Source of the DNA: Desulfobulbus_C sp964551175
GTDB taxonomy: Bacteria > Desulfobacterota > Desulfobulbia > Desulfobulbales > Desulfobulbaceae
Direction of reading: 5' to 3'
NCBI GenBank assembly: GCA_964551175.1
Contig: CAZKBZ010000004.1
Location: 1-59,977, forward strand
Length of the DNA: 59,977 nt
Part shown: piece by piece, positions 26,541 to 35,641 of the stretch
How positions within the stretch are numbered: position 1 is the first letter of the stretch
Layout: every line of letters begins with the position of its first letter
Notes under the pieces: model-generated
The model's input: the letters and a program-made list of their open reading frames with translations, nothing else
What the model was told of the DNA's origin: nothing
Databases searched by the model: none
Program-made: the position numbers and the translations under genes

Positions 26541-26786
26541 ATGCATGAATTTTCCCTGGCCCAGGGGCTGATGCAACAGCTCATCGGGCTGGCTGACCAA
26601 CATGGTGCTCACAAGATCTGCACTGTCAGAGTGGAGATCGGCAACCGTTCCGGCATAGTTGTGGATTCATTTTCCTTTGGCTTTGAAGTGATGGCTAAAG
26701 AAAACAGGCTGACCCGGGAGGCTGTTCTTGAACTCAGTGAATCTGATGGAAATGACCTGATCCTGACTCAGGTTGAGATGGAATGA
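26541..26786 (+). CDS. hypA: HypA-like nickel insertion protein lacking the zinc domain
   Basis: HypA delivers nickel to the large subunit with HypB. It starts MHEFSLAQGLMQQLIGLAD with the Ni-binding His2, then VRVEIGNRSGIVVDSFSFGF. Only 81 residues: after AVLEL the family's two-CxxC zinc domain is missing, and the sequence resumes with the family's last strand (NDLILTQVEME). No other frame carries the missing part, so this looks like a clean internal deletion. Nickel binding at the N terminus may persist; structural zinc binding cannot. Upstream of hypB on the plus strand, divergent from the mvh/hdr operon. Confidence 0.85.
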   Translation: MHEFSLAQGLMQQLIGLADQHGAHKICTVRVEIGNRSGIVVDSFSFGFEVMAKENRLTREAVLELSESDGNDLILTQVEME

Positions 26787-26792
26787 TTTTTT

Positions 26793-26906
26793 TTAAGGTC
26801 TCAGGTTCCAGGTAACAGCAATCAGCTTAAAGTCAGCTGCCTGCGGCGGAATATTTCGCCTGACACCTGAAACCTGACACCTGAAACCTTAAACCTTATA
26901 CCTTAA
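26793..26906 (+). repeat. Heptameric ACCTKAN repeats in inverted arrangement between hypA and hypB
   Basis: Right arm: six consecutive 7-mers at 26865-26906 (ACCTGAA, ACCTGAC, ACCTGAA, ACCTTAA, ACCTTAT, ACCTTAA), ending two bases before the hypB ATG. Left arm: three 7-mers in inverse orientation at 26793-26813. The arms can pair (about 18 of 21 positions) into a long hairpin that would cover the hypB start region. hypB has no Shine-Dalgarno sequence here. Related 7-mers occur at the der start (56994-57021). Confidence 0.7.
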
Positions 26907-26908
26907 TC

Positions 26909-27643
26909 ATGTGCGACTCATGCGGTTGTAACCTGCCCCACCATGATCATCATCACCAGAGCCCGGCAGAAAAAAAGCTGGTGGATATCCACACCAGTCT
27001 GCTTGCAGCCAACGATGAACAGGCTGAAAAAAACAGACACCACTTTGAAGAGTTCGGCGCAGTTGCCATTAACCTGATATCCAGTCCCGGCGCAGGGAAA
27101 ACAACTCTGCTTGAACATACCATAGATCAGTTGGGTGATGAATGTAAGATCGGGGTGATTGAAGGTGATATTGAAACCGAACGGGATGCGGAACGGATCA
27201 GGTCCAGGGGTATTCCGGTGGTCCAGTTGACCACCGGTGGTGCCTGCCACCTGGATGCCCGGCTGGTACACAAGGGATTTCACCGGCTTATCAAAGAGAG
27301 CGGGGCTGAAAAATTCGATATCCTCTTTATTGAAAACGTCGGCAACCTGGTCTGCCCGGCAACCTTTGACCTTGGCGAGCATAAACGGGTTGTGCTTGTT
27401 TCCGTACCGGAAGGATCGGACAAACCGGCAAAATACCCATCAGCCTTTTACAACTCCCAGCTTTTCCTTATTACCAAAACAGACCTGCTGCCCCATTTTG
27501 ATTTTTCCGTGGACGAGGCGCGGCGAGAGGCCCTGCGCCTGAACCCTGATCTTGATATCATGGAAATTGCCGCCCCTCAGAAAACAGGATTTGAACAATG
27601 GCTGCAGTACCTGAGGTCACTGGTTGCTGCCGACCACGGTTGA
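26909..27643 (+). CDS. hypB: HypB GTPase (nickel insertion)
   Basis: GTPase that works with HypA in nickel delivery. 244 residues: a metal-binding N terminus (CGCNLPHHDHHHQ), Walker A ISSPGAGKTTLLE, switch regions IEGDIETERDAERI and CHLDARLVH, ENVGNLVCPA, and base recognition LITKTDLLP. No ribosome site: the ATG follows heptameric repeats directly. It must serve both hydrogenases, since it is the only hypB in the window. Confidence 0.96.
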   Translation: MCDSCGCNLPHHDHHHQSPAEKKLVDIHTSLLAANDEQAEKNRHHFEEFGAVAINLISSPGAGKTTLLEHTIDQLGDECKIGVIEGDIETERDAERIRSRGIPVVQLTTGGACHLDARLVHKGFHRLIKESGAEKFDILFIENVGNLVCPATFDLGEHKRVVLVSVPEGSDKPAKYPSAFYNSQLFLITKTDLLPHFDFSVDEARREALRLNPDLDIMEIAAPQKTGFEQWLQYLRSLVAADHG

Positions 27644-27841
27644 ACCTGCTTCCTGATTTTCATGTAATTTTTTCCCGAACTCTCCTTTTCAGTTCCAGCT
27701 TTTTCTTGCCTAAAACCTACCTTTCTGTTAAGAGTTAGAGGTTTGCTTACAGCGTATTTCCTCGCTCTTTGCCCTGACAGCACCGCCTGGAAGGGTTTTT
27801 TCATACTGAACGGCTTTTCTTAATAATAACTAAACAACGGG

Positions 27842-29296
27842 ATGACTGTACCATTGAAAACAAAAATCTTAGTTGCCAACCGTGGTGAAATCGCCCTTCG
27901 TATCATCAGGTCCATCCAGGAACTGGACTACGATGCCGTGGCCATCTATGAAACACCGGACAAGGATTCAAGACATATCCGTATAGCCAATGAGGCTGTC
28001 TGGATTGGAGACGGACCACGCAGTGATTATCTTGATATCGACAAGGTGATTAATGCGGCCTTAAATTCCGGCGCTGTCGCAATTCACCCTGGATACGGCT
28101 TTCTGGCCGAGAATCCTGACTTTGCCAGGGCCTGTGAGGAAGCCGGTATTATCTTTATCGGCCCTTCTTCTGAAGTTATCGACAAGTTAGGGAACAAGGT
28201 CATGGCCAGGACGATTATGGCTGAGGCCGGCATCCCCATGGTTCCCGGTACCCAGAACCTCAAGCCTGGCGATGAAGGTCTGCAGGAGGCCGTTGCATTC
28301 GGCAGAAAATATGGTTATCCGATTATGCTCAAGGCCACGTCCGGAGGCGGCGGCCGCGGCATACGCCGTATCGAGCGGGAAGAAGATCTTGAGGAGCAGT
28401 ATCCCATTGCCAGATCAGAGGCTCAGGCCGCATTTGATGACGACTCGGTTTATCTTGAAAAAGTTGTGGTTCGTCCCAAGCATGTCGAGGTGCAGATCAT
28501 AGCCGACAAAACGGGCAAAACCATTCACTTGGGCACCAGAGACTGCTCCATCCAGCGGCGTAACCAGAAACTGATCGAAATTGCACCTGCTTCGCACCTG
28601 ACACCCGAGCAGAATGAGGAGATCTGTCAGACAGCGGTCAAAGCCGCCAAAGCAGCCGGCTACTTTAATGCCGGCACAGTTGAATTTCTGCTGGACAGTG
28701 ACGGCAGCTTTTACTTTATGGAAATCAATACCCGGCTACAGGTTGAGCATACGGTCACTGAAATGATTTCCGGTATTGATATTGTCCGTACCCAGATAAA
28801 ACTGGCCATGGGCAAGGAACTGCTCTTTTCCCAGGAGGATGTACAACTGCGGGGCCATGCCATTGAACTGCGCATTAATGCAGAGGACCCGCAAAACAAC
28901 TTCATGCCCGAAGGCGGCAAGACAGTTACCGTCTACCGCTCGCCCGGCGGCTATGGCGTACGGCTGGATGGCTTCTGCTACCAGGGATTTACCATCCCCC
29001 AGGTGTATGATTCCCTGCTGGTCAAGCTGACGGTTTTCGGCTGGTCGTGGAGTGAAACCGTGGACCGCCTCAAGCGCTGTCTGACCAACTTTGTCATCAC
29101 CGGCCCCAAGACAACAATCCCCTTTTACCTGAATCTGCTCAATGATCCGGACTTCCAGGCGGGTGATTTTGATACCTCTTTTCTTGAGACCCACGAACAT
29201 CTGCTTGAATATGAGGAAGAGATCAGCGAAGTCAACAAACTGGCCCGCCTGATTGCCGAGATTCACCATAAAGGCGAGAACACCTATGCAGCTTGA
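27842..29296 (+). CDS. pycA: Biotin carboxylase subunit (pyruvate carboxylase subunit A type)
   Basis: ATP-dependent carboxylation of biotin with bicarbonate. 484 residues: KILVANRGEIALRIIRS, HPGYGFLAENPDFA, the glycine-rich ATP loop KATSGGGGRGIR, EKVVVRPKHVEVQII and the active-site region MEINTRLQVEHTVTEMISG. It is followed after 51 bases by a carboxyltransferase with a biotinyl domain, so it is more likely a pyruvate carboxylase subunit than the AccC of fatty-acid synthesis. Confidence 0.93.
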   Translation: MTVPLKTKILVANRGEIALRIIRSIQELDYDAVAIYETPDKDSRHIRIANEAVWIGDGPRSDYLDIDKVINAALNSGAVAIHPGYGFLAENPDFARACEEAGIIFIGPSSEVIDKLGNKVMARTIMAEAGIPMVPGTQNLKPGDEGLQEAVAFGRKYGYPIMLKATSGGGGRGIRRIEREEDLEEQYPIARSEAQAAFDDDSVYLEKVVVRPKHVEVQIIADKTGKTIHLGTRDCSIQRRNQKLIEIAPASHLTPEQNEEICQTAVKAAKAAGYFNAGTVEFLLDSDGSFYFMEINTRLQVEHTVTEMISGIDIVRTQIKLAMGKELLFSQEDVQLRGHAIELRINAEDPQNNFMPEGGKTVTVYRSPGGYGVRLDGFCYQGFTIPQVYDSLLVKLTVFGWSWSETVDRLKRCLTNFVITGPKTTIPFYLNLLNDPDFQAGDFDTSFLETHEHLLEYEEEISEVNKLARLIAEIHHKGENTYAA

Positions 29297-29347
29297 GGCT
29301 GCAGGAACCATCTGATTATACTCTAACACGATCGAACGGATACAGAT

Positions 29348-31255
29348 ATGACACGAATTACCCAGGACATGGATACAGCCACGGTGCTTGCGACCCTGCG
29401 TGAGGCAGATGGTTATTACATCACCAACACGGCCCGGGATATGTCCCAGTCCGATTACAAGAACCGCATACTGCTGCACACTGATCTGCTGGCAGCAAAA
29501 CCCCGTGAGGCTGCCGGCTACTTTTCCCTTGAGATCACCGGCGGCGCATCGGTTCATGTTGATATCCTGCGCAAACAGGTTGACCCTTTCCTCAAGCTGG
29601 AACTGCTGCGCCAGGCCATGCCCGACACCATGTTCCAGACCCTGTGCCGTGGCGTAAATCTGTTCGGCTACCGGCCCTACCCACAAAATGTCATCCGGCT
29701 GACAGTGCGCGAATTTGCCAAGTACGTTGATGTCTGGCGCACCTTTGATTTCATGAACTACATTCCCAACATGCAGGCGGTTTTTGAAGAGGTGGCCAAG
29801 GCCGGCAAGATCAACGAACCATGCATCTGTTTTTCCACCGGACCTGAACACACCAATGAATATTATGTCGGCAAGGTACAGGAAATACTGGATGTTACCG
29901 GTGATGATATCATCCTGTGCATCAAAAACCATGGGGGCCTCGGTACACCCCGCAGGATCGGCGAACTGGTGGATGCCATTAAACAGACCTATCCCGAGGT
30001 TATCATCCACTATCATGGCCATAATACCGATGGCAACGATATCAGCCGCATCACCGAAGCAGTGCTGCATGGAGCCACAATTGTTGATGCATCCGACCAT
30101 GCCTTTACCGGTTTTTATGGACCACCGCCCATCCTGACGGTTATCCAGACTCTAAAGGACCTGGGAAAAACAGCCGTTGGGATAGACGAAGCAGCGGTCA
30201 TTGAATCCTCGGATGTCATTCGCGACCAGCGTCCTGACTATGCCCAGTTTGAATCGCAGATCAAGGGATTTCAGCCCACGGTCCAGATCCACAAACTGCC
30301 CGGCGGTGCCATGGGATCAAGCCTTGAGCAGGCATCAAAGGGTGGTTTTTTAGACAAGATGCCAGATATTCTCCACAAGGAACTGCCGGAAGTACAGAAA
30401 GATCTCGGCAACTACTGGAGTGTGACCCCAGGCTCACAGATCCTGTGGACAACCGCGGTTGCCAATGTGCTGGATGGTGACCGCTACGGAAACCCTTCAG
30501 GCGATCTGAAAAACCTGCTGCTTGGCAAATATGGTCCTTTCCCCTTTTATCAGCCGGCGGACTGGATTTTCGAGAAAGTATTCGGTCCTGACTGGAAAAC
30601 AATTGTCGAGGAACAGGGCGGGGTTGAAGATATCGAGGACATGGATATTGAGCAGGAGCGGAAGACTCTTACTGAACGGCTGGGTCGGGAGCCGACGGAA
30701 CAGCAGCTTGTCACCTATCTGCAGCATCCAAATGATGCGGTGGAATTCTTCAAATTTGAAGAAAAATTCGGTCAGTCCTATGTACTGCCGCCATCCATCT
30801 TCCTGCGTCAGGGAGGTTTTACTCTCGGAGAGACCCTGATTTTCAGAGACCATCTCGGCAAAGAACATATGCTGGAAATCGGTCCTGCCCAAAAGACAGA
30901 GGACGGCAAAACCAATGTCTACCTGAATGTCGACCATCATCAACGGGTCTTTGTCTTTGAGCCGGAGCAGGCAGCAGGCACTCAGACCGTGGCCACCTTG
31001 TCCAAAGACGAAATCGCAGACCTGGCAAAAGCCGGAGACATCCGGGCACCATTTAGTGGTAATGTCAATTCCATTAACGTGGAAGTCGGTCAGGAGATTG
31101 CAGAGGGGGATCAGGTGGCTGTTCTGGAGGCCATGAAAATGCAGACACCGGTGGTCAGTGAAGTTGGCGGCACTGTTGCAGCCATTTCCGCCAAGGTCGG
31201 CCAGAGCCTGCAGCCGGGTGACAAGATCCTGAAAATCAACACTGGTGAAGAGTAA
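29348..31255 (+). CDS. pycB: Carboxyltransferase + biotinyl domain (pyruvate carboxylase subunit B / oxaloacetate decarboxylase alpha type)
   Basis: 635 residues. The TIM-barrel carboxyltransferase spans ~25-300; the metal and catalytic residues expected for the family are recognisable (RDMSQS; CIKNHGGLGTP with the Lys; HYHGHNT with two His). A conserved C-terminal barrel extension follows, and the biotinyl domain ends the protein (AVLEAMKMQTPV with the biotinylated Lys). The N-terminal motif RDMSQS differs from the usual RDAHQS, so this is a divergent branch and the substrate, pyruvate or another 2-oxo acid, is inferred. Together with pycA it probably makes oxaloacetate. Confidence 0.85.
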   Translation: MTRITQDMDTATVLATLREADGYYITNTARDMSQSDYKNRILLHTDLLAAKPREAAGYFSLEITGGASVHVDILRKQVDPFLKLELLRQAMPDTMFQTLCRGVNLFGYRPYPQNVIRLTVREFAKYVDVWRTFDFMNYIPNMQAVFEEVAKAGKINEPCICFSTGPEHTNEYYVGKVQEILDVTGDDIILCIKNHGGLGTPRRIGELVDAIKQTYPEVIIHYHGHNTDGNDISRITEAVLHGATIVDASDHAFTGFYGPPPILTVIQTLKDLGKTAVGIDEAAVIESSDVIRDQRPDYAQFESQIKGFQPTVQIHKLPGGAMGSSLEQASKGGFLDKMPDILHKELPEVQKDLGNYWSVTPGSQILWTTAVANVLDGDRYGNPSGDLKNLLLGKYGPFPFYQPADWIFEKVFGPDWKTIVEEQGGVEDIEDMDIEQERKTLTERLGREPTEQQLVTYLQHPNDAVEFFKFEEKFGQSYVLPPSIFLRQGGFTLGETLIFRDHLGKEHMLEIGPAQKTEDGKTNVYLNVDHHQRVFVFEPEQAAGTQTVATLSKDEIADLAKAGDIRAPFSGNVNSINVEVGQEIAEGDQVAVLEAMKMQTPVVSEVGGTVAAISAKVGQSLQPGDKILKINTGEE

Positions 31256-31273
31256 AACAATTCTCCAAAATCA

Positions 31274-31310
31274 CACCTGTCATCGGAGTTCCAGCTCCGG
31301 TGACAGGGTG
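31274..31310. terminator. Hairpin between convergent pycB and darP
   Basis: CACCTGTCATCGGAG and CTCCGGTGACAGGGTG form a ~15-bp hairpin with a short loop right after pycB. The T run is short (TTGT), so termination is likely but not strong; it may serve both directions. Confidence 0.6.
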
Positions 31311-31322
31311 TTGTACTGCTGA

Positions 31323-31871
31323 TCACTTAGCATTCATCTTCCTGTTCAACTCTTCCTGCTCCCGGGCTGCCTGCAACAGACGAAAAATTTCCCGGCTGTG
31401 TTTCCTGCTTCTGGTCATGGCAAAGAGAAAAGCCAGCCGGGTAAGTGTTTTTCGGTCAATTGACGGCAGTTCTGCGGATATATCCTGGACCACTGAAGAC
31501 TGCCAGTTTTCTTCAAGATCCTGGTGCGTTTCCCGGGCCCGTCGCCTTGCAGTAATGGCTTCTGCCACCAGAGCATCACGCAGATATTCAGTCTCGTGAA
31601 ACTGTTTATTCTGCAGGAGAACATTCCCCTTACGTCTGGCCAGAAAATCATACAGGGGTTCAACCGGTTCCTGACGCAGCAGTTTAGTAATATACTTAAT
31701 CTGCCGCTTGCGTGCCCCTCCCTTGAGACCGGAGACCTGTCCGGCCAGTTCACGAACTTCTTCACCAGCCGGCAGTTCATCAAGCAGGGAAGCAGGCAAT
31801 TTTACCAGTTCCTTCACCAGTTTTTCCAACTCCTTTATTCTCCGTTTCTGTTCAGACCTGCTCAGTTCCAT
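31323..31871 (-). CDS. darP: DarP/YjgA (DUF615) ribosome-associated protein
   Basis: 182 residues, highly charged and helical, matching the DUF615 family whose E. coli member binds the 50S precursor and aids late assembly. Seen: SRSEQKRRIKELEKLVKELV, QVSGLKGGARKRQIKYITKL and KRKLTRL-like segments around LTRLAFLFA. Single gene, convergent with pycB. Confidence 0.85.
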   Translation of the reverse strand: MELSRSEQKRRIKELEKLVKELVKLPASLLDELPAGEEVRELAGQVSGLKGGARKRQIKYITKLLRQEPVEPLYDFLARRKGNVLLQNKQFHETEYLRDALVAEAITARRRARETHQDLEENWQSSVVQDISAELPSIDRKTLTRLAFLFAMTRSRKHSREIFRLLQAAREQEELNRKMNAK

Positions 31872-32002
31872 GGGATTATCCGGTTTATTTTGCGAAATTT
31901 GACCAGTACGATATAGTAAAGGCTAAGATGGGCAACAGTCCACCTCATGCATTAAACTTATCCGATCTTCTTTCATACCATAATATCACCATTGGAGCCT
32001 CC

Positions 32003-33181
32003 ATGAACGTTGCAAACTTTACCATTACCCAACCCACCCGGATCCACTTTGGCCAGGGCATCATCAACACCCTGCCCGCTGTTATTACCGAACTCGGCGG
32101 CTCCAAAGCCCTAGTTGTTATGGACCCCGGCCTGGTCAGGGCGGGCCAGGACACTGCAGTTACCTCTGTCCTGACTGAAGAAAAAATTGACTTTATCCTT
32201 TATGATGAGGTTGACCCTGAACCGGGACTGCTGTTGGCAGACAAGGGCACTGATATTGCCCGGCAGAACAGCTGCGACTGCGTCATTGGTGTCGGCGGCG
32301 GCTCTGCCATGGATGTGGCCAAGGCCATTGCCGTTCTGCTGACCAACGGCGGCAAAGCGGTTGATTATATAGGACTTGGCAAGATAAAAAAACCAGGGGT
32401 GCCGAAAATCATGGTACCCACTTCAGCAGGTACCGGGGCCGAGGTTACCTTTACAGCCGTATTCATCAATGAAAAAACCGGTTCCAAGGCAGGCATGAAC
32501 GGAGATCCGCTCTATCCTGAAGCAGCCGTTCTGGATCCGGCCCTGACCCTGAGCCTGCCGCCCCGGGTAACTGCAGCCACCGGCATTGATGCCCTGACCC
32601 ATGCCCTGGAGGCCTACACCTCCATTCAGGCACACCAGGTGTCAGAGATGTATTCCCTTACGGCAATAGACCTGATAGTAAACAATATCCGCTCCGCCTA
32701 TGGAGACGGCCGCAACATGGAGGCCCGCTCAAACATGCTGCTGGCAAGCCTGCTTGGCGGCAAGGCACTGGCCATAGCAGGGGTCGGCCTGGTGCATGCC
32801 ATGGCCTATCCACTGGGCGGAATGTTCGGCATCAGCCATGGACTGGCAAATGCTGTCCTGCTCCCCTATGTGACCGAGTACAACCTGATCGGCAACCTGC
32901 AGAAACATGCTCAGCTGGCGGAACTGTTCGGAGTGGATACTGAAAAATTCTCCCTCCGCGATGCAGCGGCTGAACTGGTGGAAGAACTCCATCTGCTCAA
33001 CTGTGATCTGAATATTCCGGCAACGCTCAAGGAACTGGACATACCTGCAGACAAGATTCCGGAAATGGCCGAAATAGCTCTGACTGTAGCGCGGCCTGTT
33101 GAAAACAACCCGCGCCAGCCAAATCAAGAAGAAGTAATGGCGCTGTATGAATATGCCATGCTGGGCAGGAAGGAGTATTAA
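32003..33181 (+). CDS. Iron-containing alcohol dehydrogenase
   Basis: NAD(P)-dependent group III alcohol dehydrogenase. 392 residues from the ATG at 32003 (NVANFTITQPTRIHFGQGI), chosen over an in-frame ATG 25 codons upstream because GGAG lies 5 bases before it. Nucleotide site IGVGGGSAMDVAKAIAVL; metal ligands in DALTHALEAYTS and HAMAYPLGGMFGISHGLANA. The alcohol or aldehyde substrate cannot be read from the sequence. Confidence 0.93.
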   Translation: MNVANFTITQPTRIHFGQGIINTLPAVITELGGSKALVVMDPGLVRAGQDTAVTSVLTEEKIDFILYDEVDPEPGLLLADKGTDIARQNSCDCVIGVGGGSAMDVAKAIAVLLTNGGKAVDYIGLGKIKKPGVPKIMVPTSAGTGAEVTFTAVFINEKTGSKAGMNGDPLYPEAAVLDPALTLSLPPRVTAATGIDALTHALEAYTSIQAHQVSEMYSLTAIDLIVNNIRSAYGDGRNMEARSNMLLASLLGGKALAIAGVGLVHAMAYPLGGMFGISHGLANAVLLPYVTEYNLIGNLQKHAQLAELFGVDTEKFSLRDAAAELVEELHLLNCDLNIPATLKELDIPADKIPEMAEIALTVARPVENNPRQPNQEEVMALYEYAMLGRKEY

Positions 33182-33206
33182 AAAAAACGTACGCCGTCAA
33201 AGGCTG

Positions 33207-33242
33207 CAACCATGCAGGACAACTCTGCTGCCCGCATGGTTG
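33207..33242. terminator. Hairpin between convergent alcohol dehydrogenase and coaBC genes
   Basis: CAACCATGC (33207-33215) and GCATGGTTG (33234-33242) form a perfect 9-bp stem. On the minus strand a run of T follows about 20 bases later; on the plus strand TACTTT follows. Probably a terminator for one or both genes. Confidence 0.5.
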
Positions 33243-33246
33243 TACT

Positions 33247-34461
33247 TTAAAGCAGTGAAACCACCCGATCCCAGATACGATTTGCTGTTTCTTCCTTGGA
33301 CATCAGTTCAAGCCGTTCCACTCCATCGGTGCTGATCAACATTACCTGGTTGGTATCCACGTCAAAACCGGTTTTCTCGCCCAAGATGTCGTTGACAACC
33401 ATGAGGTCAACATTCTTGTCCTTTAGTTTTCGCAATCCTTCTGTCTCGTGATTCCTGCTTTCAGCAGCAAACCCGACCAGAATTTGCCCGGTCTGCCTTG
33501 TTTTACCCAACCCTGCCAGGATATCCGGGTTAGGGATCAGGTCAAGCTGCAGAGTGCCTTCCGCCTTTTTGATTTTCTGCTCGCTGACATCGATTGGCCT
33601 GTAATCGGCCACTGCGGCCGCCTTAACAATCACAGAAGCCCAAGCGACCTTTTCACTGACCGCCGCCTCCATCTCCCGGGCCGTCAATACCTGCACAATC
33701 TCAATGCCCGGCGGCGGATCCAGCTGCACAGGTCCGGAAATCAAGGTGACATGGGCTCCCCGCCGCCGGGCCGTCCGGGCCAGCGCATAGCCCATCTTTC
33801 CACTGGACCGGTTACTCAGGTACCGGGCCGGGTCAAGCGGCTCTCTTGTGGGACCTGCGGTAATCAACACCTTTTGTCCTGCCAGGTCATCGTCTGCAAA
33901 CAACCCCAACAGGACTTCCCGTACCGCATCCCATTCCGGCAACCGGCCTGTCCCCTCATCACCACAGGCCAGCAGGCCGGATGCAGGCTCAACTATAACA
34001 TATCCCAACTCGTCAAGTATATCTAAGTTGCGTCGGGTGGCAGGATGGGCCAGCATGTTTGAATTCATGGCAGGACAGATCACTACCGGCGCTGTACAGG
34101 CAAGTACAGCTGTAGAGAGCAGATCATCAGCCATTCCATGGGCCAGGCGGGCCATGGTCTGCGCAGTAGCAGGGGCTATCAGGAGAACATCTGTGGTGCG
34201 GGGCAGGGTGATGTGGGCCATGGCCTCGTCATCACCCTCGGCAAACATGTCTGTGTAGACCTGTTTGCCGGTCAGCGCTCCAAAGGTAAGCGATGAAACA
34301 AAACGGGTGGCGGATTGGGTCATCACGACACTTACCTGCGCATCCTCTTTAACCAGAGCATGTACCCAGCCGGCAGCCTTAAAGGCTGCAATGGAACCGG
34401 TTACTCCGAAGAGAACATTGCGCCCCTGCATGGTGCAGGATGCCCCTGCCTGTCCACTCAT
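33247..34461 (-). CDS. coaBC: CoaBC: phosphopantothenoylcysteine synthetase/decarboxylase
   Basis: Bifunctional coenzyme A enzyme. About 404 residues. The N-terminal decarboxylase half has GVTGSIAAFKAAGWVHAL, the active-site His region (AHITLPRTTD) and PAMNSNMLAHPATRRN. The C-terminal synthetase half has ITAGPTREPLDPARYLSNRS, KAAAVADYRP and NPDILAGLG. Start ATG at 34461; a GTG one codon earlier is possible. Confidence 0.95.
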   Translation of the reverse strand: MSGQAGASCTMQGRNVLFGVTGSIAAFKAAGWVHALVKEDAQVSVVMTQSATRFVSSLTFGALTGKQVYTDMFAEGDDEAMAHITLPRTTDVLLIAPATAQTMARLAHGMADDLLSTAVLACTAPVVICPAMNSNMLAHPATRRNLDILDELGYVIVEPASGLLACGDEGTGRLPEWDAVREVLLGLFADDDLAGQKVLITAGPTREPLDPARYLSNRSSGKMGYALARTARRRGAHVTLISGPVQLDPPPGIEIVQVLTAREMEAAVSEKVAWASVIVKAAAVADYRPIDVSEQKIKKAEGTLQLDLIPNPDILAGLGKTRQTGQILVGFAAESRNHETEGLRKLKDKNVDLMVVNDILGEKTGFDVDTNQVMLISTDGVERLELMSKEETANRIWDRVVSLL

Positions 34462-34467
34462 CACAAA

Positions 34468-34968
34468 CTATTGCGGTGTCACAGCTTCCCCGAAAGGATT
34501 CAGGCCGGCAGTTGCCGTCTTGTCAATGGTCACATACAGGGTAAGTTCTGTTTTTCCAAAACTGGCATCGGAAATAACCATCATGCAGGTTTTGTTTGGT
34601 TTAACAAAGGCTAGCATGATATTTTCTGAGGCTGCCTCACCCACCAGCTTCCACTTGTTGTCCTTCATGGAAGTGACCATGAAATCTTTCAGGGATATTG
34701 TCTCTACCTTGCCGGAATAATGCCAGAGACCGCCACGGAATGACTCTGTTTTGATAGTCATGGATTTTTTCCGAATCCATTCCATTTCCGTGGGAAGGAC
34801 AATATCCTGAATGTCATCGGCAAAACCGGATACAGGTGGCAAGGCCTCATCTCCTGCCTGTACAGTATCCTGCTGGGCAAAGGGACCGCTTGCACAGCCC
34901 ACCAGCAGCAACGTGGTGGTTACCAGGATAAACATCATAGAGTTCAGGGTCAGAGTGCATCTTTTCAT
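34468..34968 (-). CDS. Putative lipoprotein of unknown function
   Basis: 166 residues with a lipoprotein signal peptide: a basic N terminus, hydrophobic segment and lipobox LLVGC with Cys near 24. The mature part (~140 residues) has no motif I recognise; it is mixed alpha/beta with a C-terminal beta-rich stretch (TELTLYVTIDKTATAG). GGAGGAG precedes the ATG, which overlaps the nitroreductase stop (ATGA). It lies between nitroreductase and coaBC genes. Confidence 0.75.
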   Translation of the reverse strand: MKRCTLTLNSMMFILVTTTLLLVGCASGPFAQQDTVQAGDEALPPVSGFADDIQDIVLPTEMEWIRKKSMTIKTESFRGGLWHYSGKVETISLKDFMVTSMKDNKWKLVGEAASENIMLAFVKPNKTCMMVISDASFGKTELTLYVTIDKTATAGLNPFGEAVTPQ

Positions 34969-35489
34969 AGTTTGTCTCCTCCAAATTCGTGAAGAATGAA
35001 ATCTGTCAGCGGTTGTCGCCGGGACTGCTGATTCCTGTGTTTCGGGTAGCCAATGGCCAGAATAGCCATAAGATCATAACGGTCACTGAGTTGCAACACA
35101 ACATTTACACGATCCTTGTTTTTGAGAATCTGGCCAAGCCAGACCGTACCAAGACCCAGAGCATGGGCAGCAAGCAGCATGTTCTGAATACATGCTCCTG
35201 CAGCCTGATGGTCCTTGACAGAATCATACATTTTCTCCTGATCAAGGTATACCGCAATAAGAGCTGGAGCCGCCTGGACAATGTGCGCGTAATGCGTCAG
35301 GGCAGCCAATTTTTTGATTATTTCATGGTCACGGATAATGACAAAACGCCAGGGCTGGTTGTTCAGTCCTGACGGTGCCCAGATACCGGCACGAATAATC
35401 TGCTCCAGAAGATCAGATGGTACCGGTTCAGCTGTAAATTCCCTGATACTGCGCCTGTTTCTGATCGCGTCTAAGACTTGATGTTCCAT
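34965..35489 (-). CDS. Nitroreductase-family flavoprotein
   Basis: 174 residues, FMN-dependent NAD(P)H oxidoreductase fold: AIRNRRSIREFTAEPVP (FMN phosphate region), GIWAPSGLNNQPWRFVII, LLAAHALGLGTVWLGQI and ILAIGYPKH. The substrate is unknown; such proteins reduce nitro groups, quinones or flavins. It is translationally coupled to the lipoprotein gene. Confidence 0.88.
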   Translation of the reverse strand: MEHQVLDAIRNRRSIREFTAEPVPSDLLEQIIRAGIWAPSGLNNQPWRFVIIRDHEIIKKLAALTHYAHIVQAAPALIAVYLDQEKMYDSVKDHQAAGACIQNMLLAAHALGLGTVWLGQILKNKDRVNVVLQLSDRYDLMAILAIGYPKHRNQQSRRQPLTDFILHEFGGDKL

Positions 35490-35641
35490 TACCTTTTCTC
35501 ATTTGTTTACAACTGCTAACTGTTGTAAATAAATACTCTTTCGTTGTCAACAAACATTGCACTTACACCACTATAAATGCTTTGATTCTTGCTCTTGACA
35601 CCTCTTTCTGGTATTACAGGGCCCAATAGGAACTTGAATTC

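Noticed and set aside
28736..30100. 454-codon open frame on the minus strand opposite the pyruvate carboxylase genes
   Set aside because: Antisense shadow of well-supported genes; low-complexity translation and no ribosome site.
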